Notes: a model not told the origin generated them from the letters alone. A stretch of DNA of 64,000 nucleotides from Lycium barbarum (GCF_019175385.1 NC_083345.1:113260480-113324479); one strand, 5' to 3'; counted from the stretch's first letter, positions 1 through 12,583 are shown. A program made the numbers and translations.

Positions 1-816
1 GTGATTGGAGATTCCTTTGATGAATGCTTGGAGAATCTTGAAGGTAGAAGTGTCACCATATTCTTGAAGAGGCATATTTTCTCAAGATTTGGAACCCCAA
101 GGGCAATCATTAGTGATGAGGGCTCTCATTTTTGCAACCAGGTATTCAAGAATCTTCTTGAGAAATATGGAGTAAAGCATAAAGTTTCCACCCCATATCA
201 TCCCCAAACGAGTGAACAAGTTGAAGTCTCAAACAGGGAGATCAAGAGCATACTCTCTAAAACAGTGAACGCTAACCGGAGCGACTGGTCAAAGAAATTG
301 GATGATGCGTTATGGGCCTACCGAACGGCTTATAAAACACCAATTGGTATGTCTCCTTACCAGCTGGTGTTTGGCAAAGCTTGTCATTTTCCCGTGGAAC
401 TTGAACACAAAGCATTGTGGGCCTTGAAAAAGTTGAATCTGGATTGGACTGATGCCTCAAACTTGAGGACGAAACAACTCAATGAGCTTGACGAATTTCG
501 ACTTAGAGCCAACACTAGCTCTTCACTCTACAAGGCCCGCATGAAGCACTTTCATGATAAGAAGATTTTGCAAAGAGAATTCAACATCGGGGATCGCGCA
601 TTGTTGTTCAACTCAAGGCTCCGGTTGTTTCCCTGAAAGTTGAAATCCAAATGGTCCGGCCTGTTTGAAATCACAGATGTATTCCCACATGGAGCAATTG
701 AACTTGTTTGCCCAAGTGGAAATAAAATCAAAGTGAACGGGCAAAGGGTGAAATGTTACTTGGGATCTCAGAATGAAGCAAAGATTATCGAGGTCTTCCT
801 CCTCAATGAGCCATGA
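1..816 (+). pseudogene. Athila-lineage Ty3/gypsy integrase, C-terminal part with one nonsense codon
   Basis: Reading frame 1 runs from the window edge to TGA 814-816, with one internal TGA at 634-636. Visible parts are the end of the DDE integrase core ([10 protein letters not shown], then [16 protein letters not shown] with the conserved Glu), a stretch very typical of Athila pol ([35 protein letters not shown]), and the C-terminal RLRLFP / KLKSKWSG block. The internal stop falls where relatives have a Gly between RLFP and KLKSKW, so it is a point mutation and not a natural end. The family enzyme joins retrotransposon cDNA to host DNA in the nucleus. The first catalytic Asp lies outside the window. 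The lineage call rests on remembered family motifs; the element is non-functional because of the stop. Confidence 0.9.
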
Positions 817-3800
817 ATAGGCTGAATAGGTAGCAACGTCGTGCTGCGACGTAAAATCAAGCGCTTCTTCGGAGGCAACCCAAGTTTCATTTTCATGTGT
901 TTGTTGTTTTTACTTTTGTGATGTTTTTAATGTGTGTCCAAGTGTGTAGGAATAAATTGTGTGCACAACGAAGAAGAGTTGGAAAAATGCCAACAGGCAT
1001 AACATGCTGCACAACATGCCACTCGCACGTCGTGCCTGCTGCAGCACCTGCGTCGCGCATGTGATGCAATATTTCAGGTTATGAAAGCCACACTTTCTGT
1101 CAACAGATACGAAGGAATGGCACAACATGCGACTCATATGTTTCACATGCGGCAACACCTGCGAGTCGCATGTTATGCAAGTAAGTGGGATTCACGGGTC
1201 GAACCGACCCGACTCGAATCGGTATGTTTTCAAATAAAAGAAACGTAACTGATGTTTTCATCAGTTACGATCCTCATTTTCCCTCTCCCCCTTCTCCTTC
1301 TTTCCTCCTATATCATCCCATAATCCCACTTCACTCCAATCACTCTTAATCACATCACAAAATCTTAAATAGTGTTTCCCTTCCTTTTACCCTGACAAAG
1401 ATTTCAAGGGTTCCAACTGTCATCAACTCTCAAGGTATGTCAACTTTTCTCTTCTTTACATTAGGTAGTATCTACGAATGGCTCAATCCCATGTTATTAT
1501 CATGCCCTACCACTTGGTGTAATTAGTTAGTTGGGTAGATTTATCTTATACATTATGTGGGTTGTTGGAAATTGATGAACAATGGGGAATTCTTGAGTAC
1601 CCATGCTTGTGTAGTCCTTCTAGGAAGTGGTTGTTGATGCATAATTAGATAGCGACTGGGGAATTCTTGAAGACCCATTTGTTGTACGAACTGATAGTTG
1701 ATGCATGCTCCGGGGCCTGACCCTCCGAGTTCTTCCACTACAGTTCCCTCTGCCCCCGTTCCACCATCCACCACCCACCACAGCAGCTCGTGGGGTGTCT
1801 AGCGAGGGTATGCGAGTTCTTCGGGCAGCGGATACTAAGGTTAATTGGTTGGTTGAGAAGCTTCCCAATTTTGTGAAAGAGACTATTAAGGCAACAATGG
1901 CACCCTACACTCAGGCTGTCACAGATATTAGGAAAGAGCAGGACAAAATTAACGAGCATGTTCGCCAAATCGATCGTCGGTTGGAGCGTATTGAGGGAGT
2001 AGTGAAGGCGGACTTCCAGCCATTCGGGCGGACCTAGCTAAGGTCAAGGAGGATATTCGAGTATTGAAAGTCCCCGACATTGAGCTCAGTGCACCCATTC
2101 TACCATCCGGTACCTCCTTATTCTCCACTGGGCCCACAGCACCTGCCATACCTTCAGGAAAAGGGGTTGAGGAGACCGTTGGGGAGGAAAATGAAAATGA
2201 GGAAGAAGAGGAGGAATAAAGTGAGGAAGAGTTTGACGAGGAGCTGGAGGGTGACCCAGCTGTTGAGGAGGCACGTACTTCCGCCCGAGCTGCTGGTATT
2301 GCTGAGGATGAGATTGACTCATATGTGGCCATGCAGCAGTCCTATGAGGCGAACAGGAAATCCAATGGGGCCTCCCGACCCCGAGGGCGGGTGACGCCAG
2401 TTCATCCGCCGCCCCTCCAGCTGGCACACGATTGCCCCCGTCTGTAGGTCCTGAGATAGTGACACCCAGGCCGGAGGGTGATACTGCGCCGCCTCCATTG
2501 ATAGTACCTCCGTTGGAGGTCCTCCCTGCAGATCAGACACCACGGACGCCGGACGCGTCTATCGTGAGTTACTCATCTCTTGTACTACATTTGATACATT
2601 GGGGACACTGCATATTCCTTTTGTTGGGGGTGGGACAGCTCACGCTTCATATGTTTGTTTTTATTGTTGTAGGATAGGTCATATGTTTGTTTTTATTGTT
2701 GTAGAATAGCTCATGTTTAAGTTTGTGCACTTGTGGTTTGTCATTGCCAAGTATAATAGTGATGCTTGATCGGTTTATAGCATAAATATTTTTGTCTTGT
2801 TTCGCTTTTCCATCATATTTTAATAACACCCCTCTCCCAAAAAATTTCATATATATTCAGAGGGGAGGAGCAACACTAACATGACTCATTTGGTAACACA
2901 CAGATGTTTTGCAAAGCCTAGAATGATGGGTTGAGAAGTAGTTAGAAGATAGCAAAGTAATACATATGCCATGTGTGTGAGAGGTTATTGTTCTAGTCTT
3001 GTGCATAATTGTGATCTAGAACTTGCCCGGAAAGTGTCTCAAGGCGAAATACTAAACTACACTTGTTTGAAAAAGGATATTAGGCTCTCTTTGGACCGCC
3101 ACTAAAACTAAAAATTCCTACTCATTGCATTGATATCCTAGTTAACCCATTTTTGAGCCGTAACTTTGTTTTTCTTTTCTTTCATTACAACCTTGTGACA
3201 AGACCCGTCCCTTTTGCCCTTGTTTACCCATCTTTTGGCACCCTATCTCCCTAAGCAAATCGAATACGCTAAAATAGGCTAAAGCGCTTAAGTTTGGGGG
3301 TGGTAGCTGGCAAAAAAAAATGTATATGTAGATATATGTGTATAGAAAGGTGTGTATATGTACATATAAATTTTATGTTTAGCAGTGAACACAAGGGTGT
3401 GAATAATGGTTGTGACGTAAGAAATAAATGGGGAAACTAGAGAGGCAATAACGATATTGGCTAAAAGAGGCACGAACGGGCGGGTAATGCTTAAATGTTG
3501 AAGAAGGGACGGATTAGGTGAAGGAAGCGTGTTCAAAAATGCTTAGGGAGAAGTCAAGTCACTCTTACCCAAATTACATCCCACCTTAACCCCGAACCTT
3601 AGCTATGACCCGCAAGTCCTAATTGATTTTGAAAAAAGTGTGTTTACATTAGTGGAGAAATACTTAAAGGGCAAGCTTATGGCACCGCATTTTTGTACTT
3701 GTACATTATCTTTTCTGAGTGTGAGTTGTTCTCCCCTTATTCGTCTTTTGTCCCAGTTGCTATTTGTGAATATGTGTGTGGGGGACTTTCTTTGGTATTT

Positions 3801-4079
3801 TGTGAGGGCATGCGGATTACTAAGTTCAACGAAAGAATTACTTCTTGAGGCTTCATTTGAAGTCATTTCCTTAAAAGATAGAGTAACATTGTGTCACCAA
3901 GTGCAGCGGTTGGTTAATGCTTGCCCTTTGAGGAAAGGCACCATGCTTCGCAACAAGAGAGAGGGGAACTCATATTTTAAATAATTATGTTTTGACTGAT
4001 CACGACCATCATTGTAGTACCTTAGCAATTGGCATATATTGCAGTTCTGTTTTAAATGCTTGAGGACAAGCAAAATTAT
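817..4079 (+). other. Athila post-pol region (env-like interval), degenerate
   Basis: About 3.3 kb separate the pol stop from the polypurine tract, as is usual for Athila elements, which often keep an env-like ORF here. No intact ORF remains. The best coding-like stretch is 1822-2036 (+), a predicted coiled coil (NWLVEKLPNFVKETIKAT, then KEQDKINEHVRQIDRRLERI), followed to about 2220 by an acidic Glu-rich tail in another frame. A run near 990-1190 carries quasi-palindromic TGCGAGTCGCA-like motifs also present in the LTR. A second polypurine-like string, AAGTTTGGGGG, lies at 3290-3300. Confidence 0.6.
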
Positions 4080-4090
4080 AAGTTTGGGGG
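4080..4090 (+). other. Polypurine tract of the Athila element
   Basis: AAGTTTGGGGG directly precedes the LTR start TGTTGATGTG, the position expected for the plus-strand primer in reverse transcription. The same 11-mer occurs at 3290-3300 without an adjacent LTR. Confidence 0.7.
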
Positions 4091-5446
4091 TGTTGATGTG
4101 TCGTGAAATTACGGCACATTCGACGCCAACTACTTAGTCTTTTGTAAATCCCCAATTACCTTTGATTTCGTTTCTCGTGTTTTTGTGTTAATTTGTAGAA
4201 TAACATGTGCTGGAAGCGACTTGAGGCAAAATGAAGCAAAATCCAGCTGAAATGAAACAGGACATCACCTGCGAAACGCATGTACTGCATGCGAGTCGCA
4301 GGTGTTGCAGCATCTGTTAACAGAGATGTCGAAAGAAAACAAGACAGTGGCGCAACACATGCGACACCACATGCGAGTCGCATGTGGTACCTGCGAGTCG
4401 CGTCTTATGCCGCAGATGTTGCACCACAGCTGATTGAAGATGCAGCACCTGCGATGATTTGGTGCAACCTGCGACTCACAGGTTGCACATACGACACCAA
4501 GTGCAATTCGCACCAGATGCGCAGGGGTATTTTTGTCTGGAAATTGTTCCCGTTTTGGACATTCTATAAATAGATTTTCTAGGGTTTTGGACTGATTATT
4601 CTACAGATTTTTAGTCTAGATTTTTGTGGAGCTCATTTATTATTGGTTGGTGAAGTCTTTAAGAGATTCCTTTTGGCTTTTGTCATCTTCCCCATTCAAT
4701 ACTTTTGTAAGCTTTTTTAATACACTTTACTTTATTGCTTTACCTTTAATGGATATTAGTAGCTAATCTTTTTAGTTAAAGTTATGGGACCAAATGTGTT
4801 AGTTATGTGATTGGGTTTCATACTCATACTACATTTATATGCTAATGGTGTTTTCTATTAACTCCTCAAGCATTAATGTCTTGTGATGGTGTACAACATT
4901 ACTTGTGCCTTAATACCATTACTTTGCTTAGAAAAGAAAGTAGAGGTTAGGAAAAGAGTTAATAGCGATAATTTGGGTCATTAAATCCATCTAATAGTTT
5001 GAGTTAGGAATAGGAAAGCTAGTTGAGACTACATGGGTGTTCTCTTATAAAACATTCTAGGGCTTGGAAAAGCCTAGGATGAAATTTTCTAATTTGGTTG
5101 GAAAAATTTGGCAAGATTCGCTTGACCCTTGGTTTAATGCATCTAGGCATATAAATAAGTTGAATTGATACCCAATCGCATTACTTTCCATTGGAACCAC
5201 AACCTTAGTCCCATTTACCAATAGTTTACACCTTATAACCATTCTTAATCTTTAATGAACAAGCAACAATCAAACTACTATTACATTCCCCTCTCCCTTG
5301 AAATATAGACTAATAGTCGGGTGTTACACTTAACAAGTATATTTCTTCATTGTATTCTCTGTGGGATTCGACCCCAACATCGTTGGGTTCTATATTTGAC
5401 AACGACCGTTTACTCCTGATATTAAAGGTGTAATTTGGGCGTATCA
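4091..5446 (+). mobile_element. 3' LTR of the Athila element
   Basis: A 1356-bp LTR runs from TGTTGATGTG, just after the polypurine tract, to GGGCGTATCA, so it has TG...CA ends. It contains several copies of the TGCGAGTCGCA quasi-palindrome between 4265 and 4520 and a TATA-like CTATAAATAG at 4564-4573 that may be the U3 promoter. No second copy lies in the window, so the ends are inferred from the polypurine tract and the TG/CA rule. Confidence 0.75.
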
Positions 5447-6630
5447 ATTGTCACCAAGATTTCATGACAAATTATCATGTCAATTTCTCACCAAGATTGC
5501 ATGAGAAATTGCCATGTAAAATTCTCATCAATGATATAATATTATATTGATATTCTCTTGCAATTTCTCACCAAAGCCTTGTAGGAATTCTCCTCTAAAT
5601 AGGCATATGTTTGTAGAAGAAAAAGAACCCATCTTTCATCCTATTTGCATCTAATGGTGAAGAGGACACAAGAACTAGTCTTGGTGTCTCTCTTGGCTCT
5701 TTCTTGTAGTAAAAAATATTCTCTTAGTCTTTATTTCTATTTAGTTTTCTACTCCATAATGGAGTAAGTTTCAATGGCTGGGATACTAGATGAAGTTTGA
5801 TGAAGCTATTATAATAAACATCTTTATTTTATTGTCTTCTTATGTTGGGATTTTCTCTTTATCATGTTTATATACCAAGGTGTTTGATATTAATTATATC
5901 TATTATTGGATTTAATTATATCGCTTTACAAAAATCCTTATCTTGTTAATTTATTTCTTATTCGGGAGAAGAGAACGATTTAAACATGTTTATTGATTTA
6001 AATGATCTTTATCTTATTTCTTTTAGTCCTAATTCTCGCGGAGGGATTAACTCAAATAAGTTTATTGATTAAAATGATATTTATCTTATTTCTTTAAGTC
6101 CTGATTCTCACCGAGGGATTGACTCAAATAAGTTTACTAATTTAATAGATCTTTGTCTTATTTGTTTCAGTCCTAATTCTCACGGAGGGATTGACTCAAA
6201 TAAATTCATTGATTTAAAAAAGCTAATCGAAAGAGGCTTTTGTTCACTTGGTACACTCAACTAAGATAATTCTTGTTTGAAGCCATTACTTTAATTGGTT
6301 AACTACACTAATAGAAAGAGGTGCTATTAATTAATTATTGTTTAATGTCACTAATTACTTGTCAATAAATTAATAGTATAAGCGAGAGTGGTGCAATTAA
6401 CATATTTTCGTTATGTGGAGTGATTGTATTATAAATAAGCAATCATTCTTTAAACAGAGAAATAAATAATAAACTTTTGATTTTATTATAATAATTTTAT
6501 TTTGCCGATTCAAAATATCTCAACGTCTATCTTTTATTAGAAAAATCCAAAAATAATTTTTCAAGACTTTTGAACAACTCCCTTTTCATCAATTTGGTCC
6601 TCCCAAATAGTAACAAAAAATAATACATAC
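5447..6630. other. AT-rich sequence with a 72-bp tandem repeat
   Basis: No coding sequence is recognised. A 72-bp unit (around AGTCCTAATTCTC..GGAGGGATT) is repeated just over three times between about 5985 and 6220; the AGTCCT landmarks lie at 6025, 6097 and 6169. Shorter repeats (CACCAAGATT..CATGA) occur at 5450-5520. It resembles a degraded LTR but no ends could be fixed. Confidence 0.5.
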
Positions 6631-6641
6631 CTGTGGCCTAG

Positions 6642-6905
6642 GTGGTTCCAATCTCTATGGGACGATATCTTAAACTTTACTATAATTTGACAGAGTACGA
6701 GCAGAAAATACCTATGCACACTAGTCTCGTCATTGACGCAGGATCTACCTTATCTTATGTAGCCCCATTTATTGCAAAGAAATTTGGGATAGAACCAGAA
6801 AATTTGCATGAACCCTTTGAAGTATCCACCCAGTTAGAGAATCAGTTATAGCTAGACGTACTTATAGGGGTTGCCGAGTTTTAGTCTATCATCGCAGAAC
6901 CATAG
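6642..6905 (+). pseudogene. Ty3/gypsy aspartic protease fragment
   Basis: The frame reads VIDAGSTLSYVAPFIAKKFG then EPENLHEPFEVST, the retroviral-type protease core around the catalytic Asp (usually DSGSTLSYV in chromovirus-like elements; here DAGS). Near 6836 the frame shifts: the continuation ESVIARRTYRGC is read in a neighbouring frame to about 6905. There is no reverse transcriptase downstream; the sequence joins a reverse-strand copia gag. This is a short, broken scrap of a gypsy pol. Confidence 0.75.
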
Positions 6906-7686
6906 CTGACTTAGCCATTTTTTATACTTAATACAATCTTTCTTTAGGTGCCCCTTCTTTCTACAGAAGCGACACTTGGATTCTTTCTTGTTATCAGGTT
7001 CAGGCTCAAGTGGTGTTTTTCCTTTCCACTTCTTATTGGCTTGATAGGTCTTCTTTCCTTGAGTAGCCATGAAAGCACTTTCTTCTGTTTCCATCAGCAA
7101 TCGACCCTCCTATTGAACACACATGGCCATAAGTTCATTAATAGACCATTTATCTTTATGCGTGTCATAGGAGATCTTAAAGGGGTCGTACTGTAAAAGG
7201 AAGAGAGTTCAAAATATAGTGCACAAGGAAAGTTTCGGACATTTCAACCTCAAGAGTCTTTAGCTGAGCCATTAAGTCTCGCATTTTCATTTTGTGCTCA
7301 CACACACCTCTCACACTGGTGAGCCTCATTGATGAGAATTTCATAATCAGGGTGTTTGCAAGTGTCTTATCTGAAGTCTCAAACTGCTCATCAATAGCCT
7401 TCAGTAATGCCTTGACATTGTTAAACTGTTCGATAGAACCACAAATACAAGCAGATATTTTGGTCTTAATAAACATAACACTCAAACGGTTCGAGCGCTT
7501 CCATTGTTAATGAAGAGCAATCTCAGCTTGAGTGTTAATTTCATTAATAGGTGGTTCGTCTTACGTGATAGCATAATCAACGTCCATGCGCCCTAAATGA
7601 AGAATAATTCTCTCCTTCCAGATCTTATAGTTCTCACCATTCAGTTCGGGAATATCACAAATATCAAACAAATTCACAGGTTGCAT
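6856..7686 (-). pseudogene. Ty1/copia gag remnant with zinc knuckle
   Basis: On the reverse strand an ATG at 7686 starts a copia-type Gag (MQPVNLFDICDIPELNGENY, then WKERIILHLGRMD). A UBN2-like region follows in 7177-7485 (LLKAIDEQFETSDKTLANTL, MKMRDLMAQLKTLEVEMSET), and a CCHC zinc knuckle in 6852-7100 (CRFCRKKGHLKKDC, CX2CX4HX4C). Stops and frame changes near 7560, 7180 and 7100 break it. Gag packages retrotransposon RNA into virus-like particles. No protease or polymerase follows, and the fragment abuts an oppositely oriented gypsy protease scrap, so this is rearranged debris. Confidence 0.85.
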
Positions 7687-8149
7687 AACTGCAAAAATAT
7701 ACATACATGCTTAATAAATTTGAGGAAATAATATAAATTGAATCTACTGAAAAATTACCTGTGGGCTAAATTTTTAATTCAATTAGAGATGTTGTGGCTA
7801 ATCTTCAATCAAATAAAATTATAAACCACTTAGATATTAATCCTTGTTTAATGTCTATAATTTCTTAATCTGATCCTAACAAAATATATATATAATTTCA
7901 TGTAATCAAGATTGTTGTGACTAAATCTTAATTAAATAAAATTATATGAATCAATAGACATTAAATCTAAAGTTTATTCAAAATTTATTGCTAAATACAA
8001 TGCAATAAAATAGTCTTCCAATACAGTACACTCGCAGAGGTGTAATAAATACGTAAAGTAACAAAACAGTGGCAAATGAAATTCGCAATTAGCATTTTCA
8101 TAATACTATACAGTAAAGCAAATATATGCATTTGGCACCGAATCAAGAA
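7687..8149. other. AT-rich non-coding sequence
   Basis: Nothing coding is seen. A pyrimidine-rich tract and CAG just upstream of the copia gag ATG (reverse strand) resemble a splice acceptor or leader. Confidence 0.4.
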
Positions 8150-9805
8150 GGAGAAAAACAGGCCCACTCACTTTGTCTTTTCTTATTAAACTAGATGGCA
8201 CGAGCCAACATTTTAAATTATAGTGCATCTATGTGTATGTAGTTATTTTTTAATAGTAATTATATATATATTATGTTCAAAACACGATTAATATAACATT
8301 GTAATTTATGCTCCGTATCTAAAATTTTATTATATTAATGTTTGTTACGAATACAAAATCGGTAAATTTATTAATATTTTTTAAAAGAGAAGATTTGTTT
8401 AAAAGGAAACTATTTTCCTCTCGTTGAGATAAAACAATAGCAATATTTAAACATCAGTTGATACTTTCAATTTTAATTCGATTAATTTAAAGGTGTAAAA
8501 TACTTATTATTTTTTATCAAATTTTGATTTGGATAATTCTAATTCAAATTATTAAATTAATTTTACATGTTTAAAATGAAATAAAGTAGAAATTGATTTT
8601 CTATTTAAACGAAGAAATACTATTTTTTTAATTTTGGGTAAATACTCTCGGTTTAGCTCATTTTACTTGTCATGTTTTCTTTTGTATGGTTTTTAAGAAA
8701 ACGTCAATTAGAATTATAATTGACTAATTTAATTTATTCATTATTTGATCTCCATTTGATATATTTTTTTTACGACATTAATCTCTTTTCACATTTATTA
8801 GAGTAAGAATAAAAATAAAAAAATAATTAAATTCTATCTTATTTTAAAATATAAATATTTTAAGTATATTTATTTTAGTAAACATAACAAATAAATGACA
8901 TGGCGGAATAGCAAATATAACAGTTTAATATCTAGATTAGATCTCAGGCTAATATAAAAAAAGAAAGAAAATTGTATAGTTTGACTACTTAACCTTTTGA
9001 AGAAAAGCAATTTTATTTGCTGACACTAATGGATTGATACGCACGTGGCAATGAATCCATCATTATTGACTTAATGAGATACTTTGAAAATTACATGAAT
9101 ATTGTTTGATTTTTTAATATGGGGTGCACTTTTTTTTTTTTGACATTATTAATTTGCACTATATTATATATATATATATATGTTCAAAACACGATTAATA
9201 TAATATTGTAGTTTGTACTCCGTATCTAAAACTTTATTATATTAGTGTTTACTACGAATACAAAGTCTGCACTTTTTTTTTTTTGACATTATTTTTTTTT
9301 AATATGAGGTTCACTTTTTTTTATATTACTTGATTTTATTAATATGGGGTCCACTTTTTTTTACCATGAGTTTAGAGATGGTGGGTCCATTTTTTTTTTT
9401 TATATTGCTTGATGTTATTTAGTATGGGGTCCACCCTTTATGGGGTGCACTTTATTTTTTGACATTATTAGTTTGCACTATTTTTATGCATATAATATAT
9501 ATACATATACTATGTTCAAAACACGATTAATATAACATTTTAGTTTGTGCTCCGTATCTAAAACTTTATTATATTAGTGTTTACTACGAATACAAAGTCT
9601 GCATTTTTTTTTTAACATTATATTTTTTTAATATTGGGTTCACTTTTTTTTTTATATTGCTTGATTTTGATAATATGGGGGCCACTTTTTTTTCCCCATG
9701 AGTTTGGAGATGGTGAGTTCCACTTTTTTTTCTTCCTTTTTTTTATTGCTCGGTGTTATTTAGTATGGGGCCCACCCCCCTTTTTTTTAAGGGACAACGG
9801 ACGAC

Positions 9806-9831
9806 AAAGCATGGGTCTAAACCCATGCTTT
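9806..9831. repeat. Perfect hairpin, 11-bp arms
   Basis: AAAGCATGGGT and ACCCATGCTTT flank a 4-base loop. It sits in the tandem-repeat field shortly before TATATAGT and could be an element terminus or a transcript hairpin. Confidence 0.6.
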
Positions 9832-9937
9832 ATATAGTTTCTTCTTTTTTTTATTTTTATTTTTATTTTTTTCTATTGCTTGATGTTGTTTAGTATGAGA
9901 CCCACCCTTTTGGACATTATTAGTTGCACTATTTTTA

Positions 9938-9940
<3 letters not shown>

Positions 9941-9991
<51 letters not shown>
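9941..9991. repeat. (AT)n microsatellite
   Basis: About 25 AT units inside the tandem-repeat field. Confidence 0.95.
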
Positions 9992-9992
<1 letters not shown>

Positions 9993-11499
9993 CTATGTTC
10001 AAAACATGATTAATATAACATTGTAGTTTGTGCTCCGTATTTAAAACTTTACTATATTAGTGTTTGCTACGAATACAAAGTCTGCACTTTTTTTTTTGAC
10101 ATTGTTTGTTTTTTTAATATGGAATTCACTTTTTTTTTTATATTGCTTGATTTTGTCAATATGGATACTATGTTCAAAACACGATTACTATAATATTGTA
10201 ATTTGTGCTCCGTATTTAAAACTTTATTATATTAGTGTTTGCTACGAATACAAAGTCTGCACTTTTTTTTTGACATTGTTTATTTTTTAATACGGGATTC
10301 ACTTTTTTTTTATATTGCTTGATTTTGTTAATATAGGTTCACTTTTTTTTTCCGTGAGTTTGGAGATGGTGGGTTCCACTTTTTTTACTTTTTTTTAAAT
10401 AGTGGTTGGTTTTTTTTTTAATACTGGTTGGTGTTTAATATGGGTCCATGAAGAACTTCTATTTTTTAATTTTTAATAAATATTTTTTGTTTAACTTATT
10501 TTACTTGTCATGTTATGTTTTACACGATTTTTTAAGGAAACGTCAATTAGAATTATAATTTCACTAATTTACCTTATTAATTATTTGATTTCCATTTAAT
10601 AATATTTTTTCTATTATGACATTAATCTCTTTTCACATTTATTAGAGTAAGGAAAAAATGAAAAAGTAATTAAATTCTATCTTATTTTAATATATAAGTA
10701 TTTTAAGTATGTTGTTGTAGAATAATTTTATTTTCTCCCACTAATGGGTTGATAGGTATGTGGCAATGAATTCATCATTATTGATTTAATTGTTTGATTT
10801 TCTTTGCTTGATTTTTATTAATATGGGGTCCACTTTTTTTTTCCCGTGAGTTTGGATGTAGTGGGTTCCACTTTTTTCTTCTCTTTTTTTGTTTAATACT
10901 GGTTGGTGTTTAATATGGAGCCTAATTTTTTTTTTAATATTAGTTGTTTTTTAATATATATGGGGCCCAAAAATTTTTTTTTTAACTTGGAACGGACTAC
11001 CAAAAAGGAGCCGATTGGACGACGAAAAAGGAGCGCAACCGGCTCTTCTAAATAGTTAGAATTCACATTTATTAGAGTAAAAAAAAAAAAGTAATTAAAT
11101 TCTATCTTATTTTAATATATAAGTATTTTAAGTATGTTGTTGTACAATAATTTCATTTGCTCCCACTAATGAGTTGATACGCATGTGGCAATGAATTCAT
11201 CATTATTGATTTAATTGTTTGATTTTCTTTGCTTGATTTTGTTAATATGGAGTTCACTTTTTTTTCCCGTGAGTTTGAATGTGGTGGATTCCACTTTTTA
11301 TTTTTATTTTTAATACTAATTGGTGTTTAATATAAAACCCAATTTTTTTTAATATTAATTATTATTTTTTAATATATATGAGTCCCATAATTTTTTTTTT
11401 TAACTTGAAATGGACTACCAAAAAGGTGCCGATTGGACGACGAAAAAGAGGCCCACCGGCTCTTCTAAATAGTTAGAAAACAAGTACATATCATAGGGA

Positions 11500-12035
11500 A
11501 ACCACTCAATGTACTATAAGAACAACAATAAAATAATGAATGATATCATCTTAAAATAAGACCCCCTTCAACTTTATCTCAATCTCAATAACAAGACTTG
11601 CAGGAAAAGCACTCCTTAAGCGCAGAAAAGTACTTATTTTGCACTGTGTCATCTTCTTCATCTAGATGGGTCATCTTAACCCGATTTTGAAGAACCATTT
11701 TCAAAAACAACGATTCCAGTTGCAAGAAATTAGAAAATAAGTTTTCTAATGATTTTCGACATTAATATGCTTCAAAAATGTCGAAACAGATCTGGAACTT
11801 AAAGACCCATTTTGAACAGTTTTTGCAAATTTCTAAAATAACAAGGCAGAGATAAAACGAAAGCTCTAATGCCAAAATGTAAGACATTACAGAACAATAG
11901 CGCAGCGGAAAAAGAATGGAGTACCTCCGGTCATTATTTCGGAATCATCGTCGGCGTCGGCCTTCTAAGCACTTAACCCTCACTCTTTAGATGATATGGA
12001 GTTTTTAAAGAAAGTTGTGCTTAGAGACCCTTGAA

Positions 12036-12091
<56 letters not shown>

Positions 12092-12240
12092 GTTTCCCAT
12101 CAAAAACAGTTCCGGAAGAAACTGCCATAATAGCAGTTCTCTTAGTGGTTATGGGCAAGTATGTTTACATGGCAGTTATCAAGTGAGTAACGGGTTAGTG
12201 GCTTAGGCCCAAATATTAGGGACCATTTCAACTTATGCCT
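11500..12240 (-). mobile_element. Copia-like LTR and leader remnant, reverse strand
   Basis: GCTCTAATGCCA at 11863-11874 is a two-mismatch reverse complement of the TGGTATCAGAGC primer-binding site (initiator tRNA-Met). It lies a few bases from TGTAAGACATTACAG, a possible LTR terminus at 11878. The sequence then runs as a possible LTR to about 12240, including the (AT)n tract at 12038-12089. On the reverse strand a 38-codon ORF (MVLQNRVKMTHLDEEDD) precedes a stop. The far end is not defined. Confidence 0.35.
12038..12089. repeat. (AT)n microsatellite
   Basis: About 26 AT units. Confidence 0.95.
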
Positions 12241-12354
12241 ATATTAAAAAAATTAAAAAATAACATATACAATGTATTTTTTCATCGAAAGGGTTTGGAT
12301 GAACGCCCTTGCTTTCAATTGGCTCTCATCAAAATAGAAGAAATTTACCCGCAA

Positions 12355-12583
12355 GGGTGGCTCAGTTGGTTGAGCATGGGGCTTTCATAATGGAGGTCTC
12401 GGGTTCGAAACGCTCTACCTACAACAGAAGAGGATTTGTCTTCTGGGTCGAGCTCGTCGCACGCTGTTTCTTTAGTGCAGGTTATCTCTCGTGTGTGGTT
12501 TGCGAGTTGTTGCATAGGAGCTGAGTTTACCCTGTGCGCACCCAAAGGATAGCGACTGCGGGTTTCCATGTCATAAAAAAAAA
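12355..12583 (+). mobile_element. tRNA-derived SINE (TS/SolS type)
   Basis: The 5' end is tRNA-like with RNA polymerase III promoter boxes: A box TGGCTCAGTTGG at 12358-12369 and B box GGTTCGAAAC at 12402-12411. The body (CTTCTGGGTCGAGCTCGTCG, GTTTACCCTGTGCGCACC, GCGGGTTTCCATGTCATA) matches my memory of Solanaceae TS-like SINEs, and it ends in an A-run at 12575-12583. It is copied by a LINE reverse transcriptase in trans. No clean flanking duplication was found. It is not a functional tRNA: there is no acceptor stem or anticodon arm. Confidence 0.9.

Larger units (their letters stand above)
8150..11480. repeat. AT-rich complex tandem-repeat field
   Basis: A module of about 100 bp (landmarks GTTCAAAACACGATTA, CTCCGTATCTAAAAC, CTACGAATACAAAGTC) recurs near 8275, 9180, 9513, 9994 and 10169, each followed by T-runs and GGGGTCCAC-like lines. 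A longer module (CATTTATTAGAGTAA ... TGTGGCAATGAATTCATCATT ... CCGGCTCTTCTAAATAGT) is present at about 8790-9070, 10632-11060 and 11064-11478; the last two are a near head-to-tail duplication of about 420 bp. No ORF is credible. The layout suggests repeated unequal exchange or replication slippage within an old non-autonomous element. Confidence 0.75.

Noticed and set aside
1949..2427. Overlapping reverse-strand ORFs of 113-127 codons
   Set aside because: Ser- or Pro-rich shadows of the acidic Glu-rich stretch of the Athila interior.
12355..12430. tRNA gene
   Set aside because: A and B boxes are present but no cloverleaf or anticodon stem forms, and the sequence continues into a SINE body with an A-tail.
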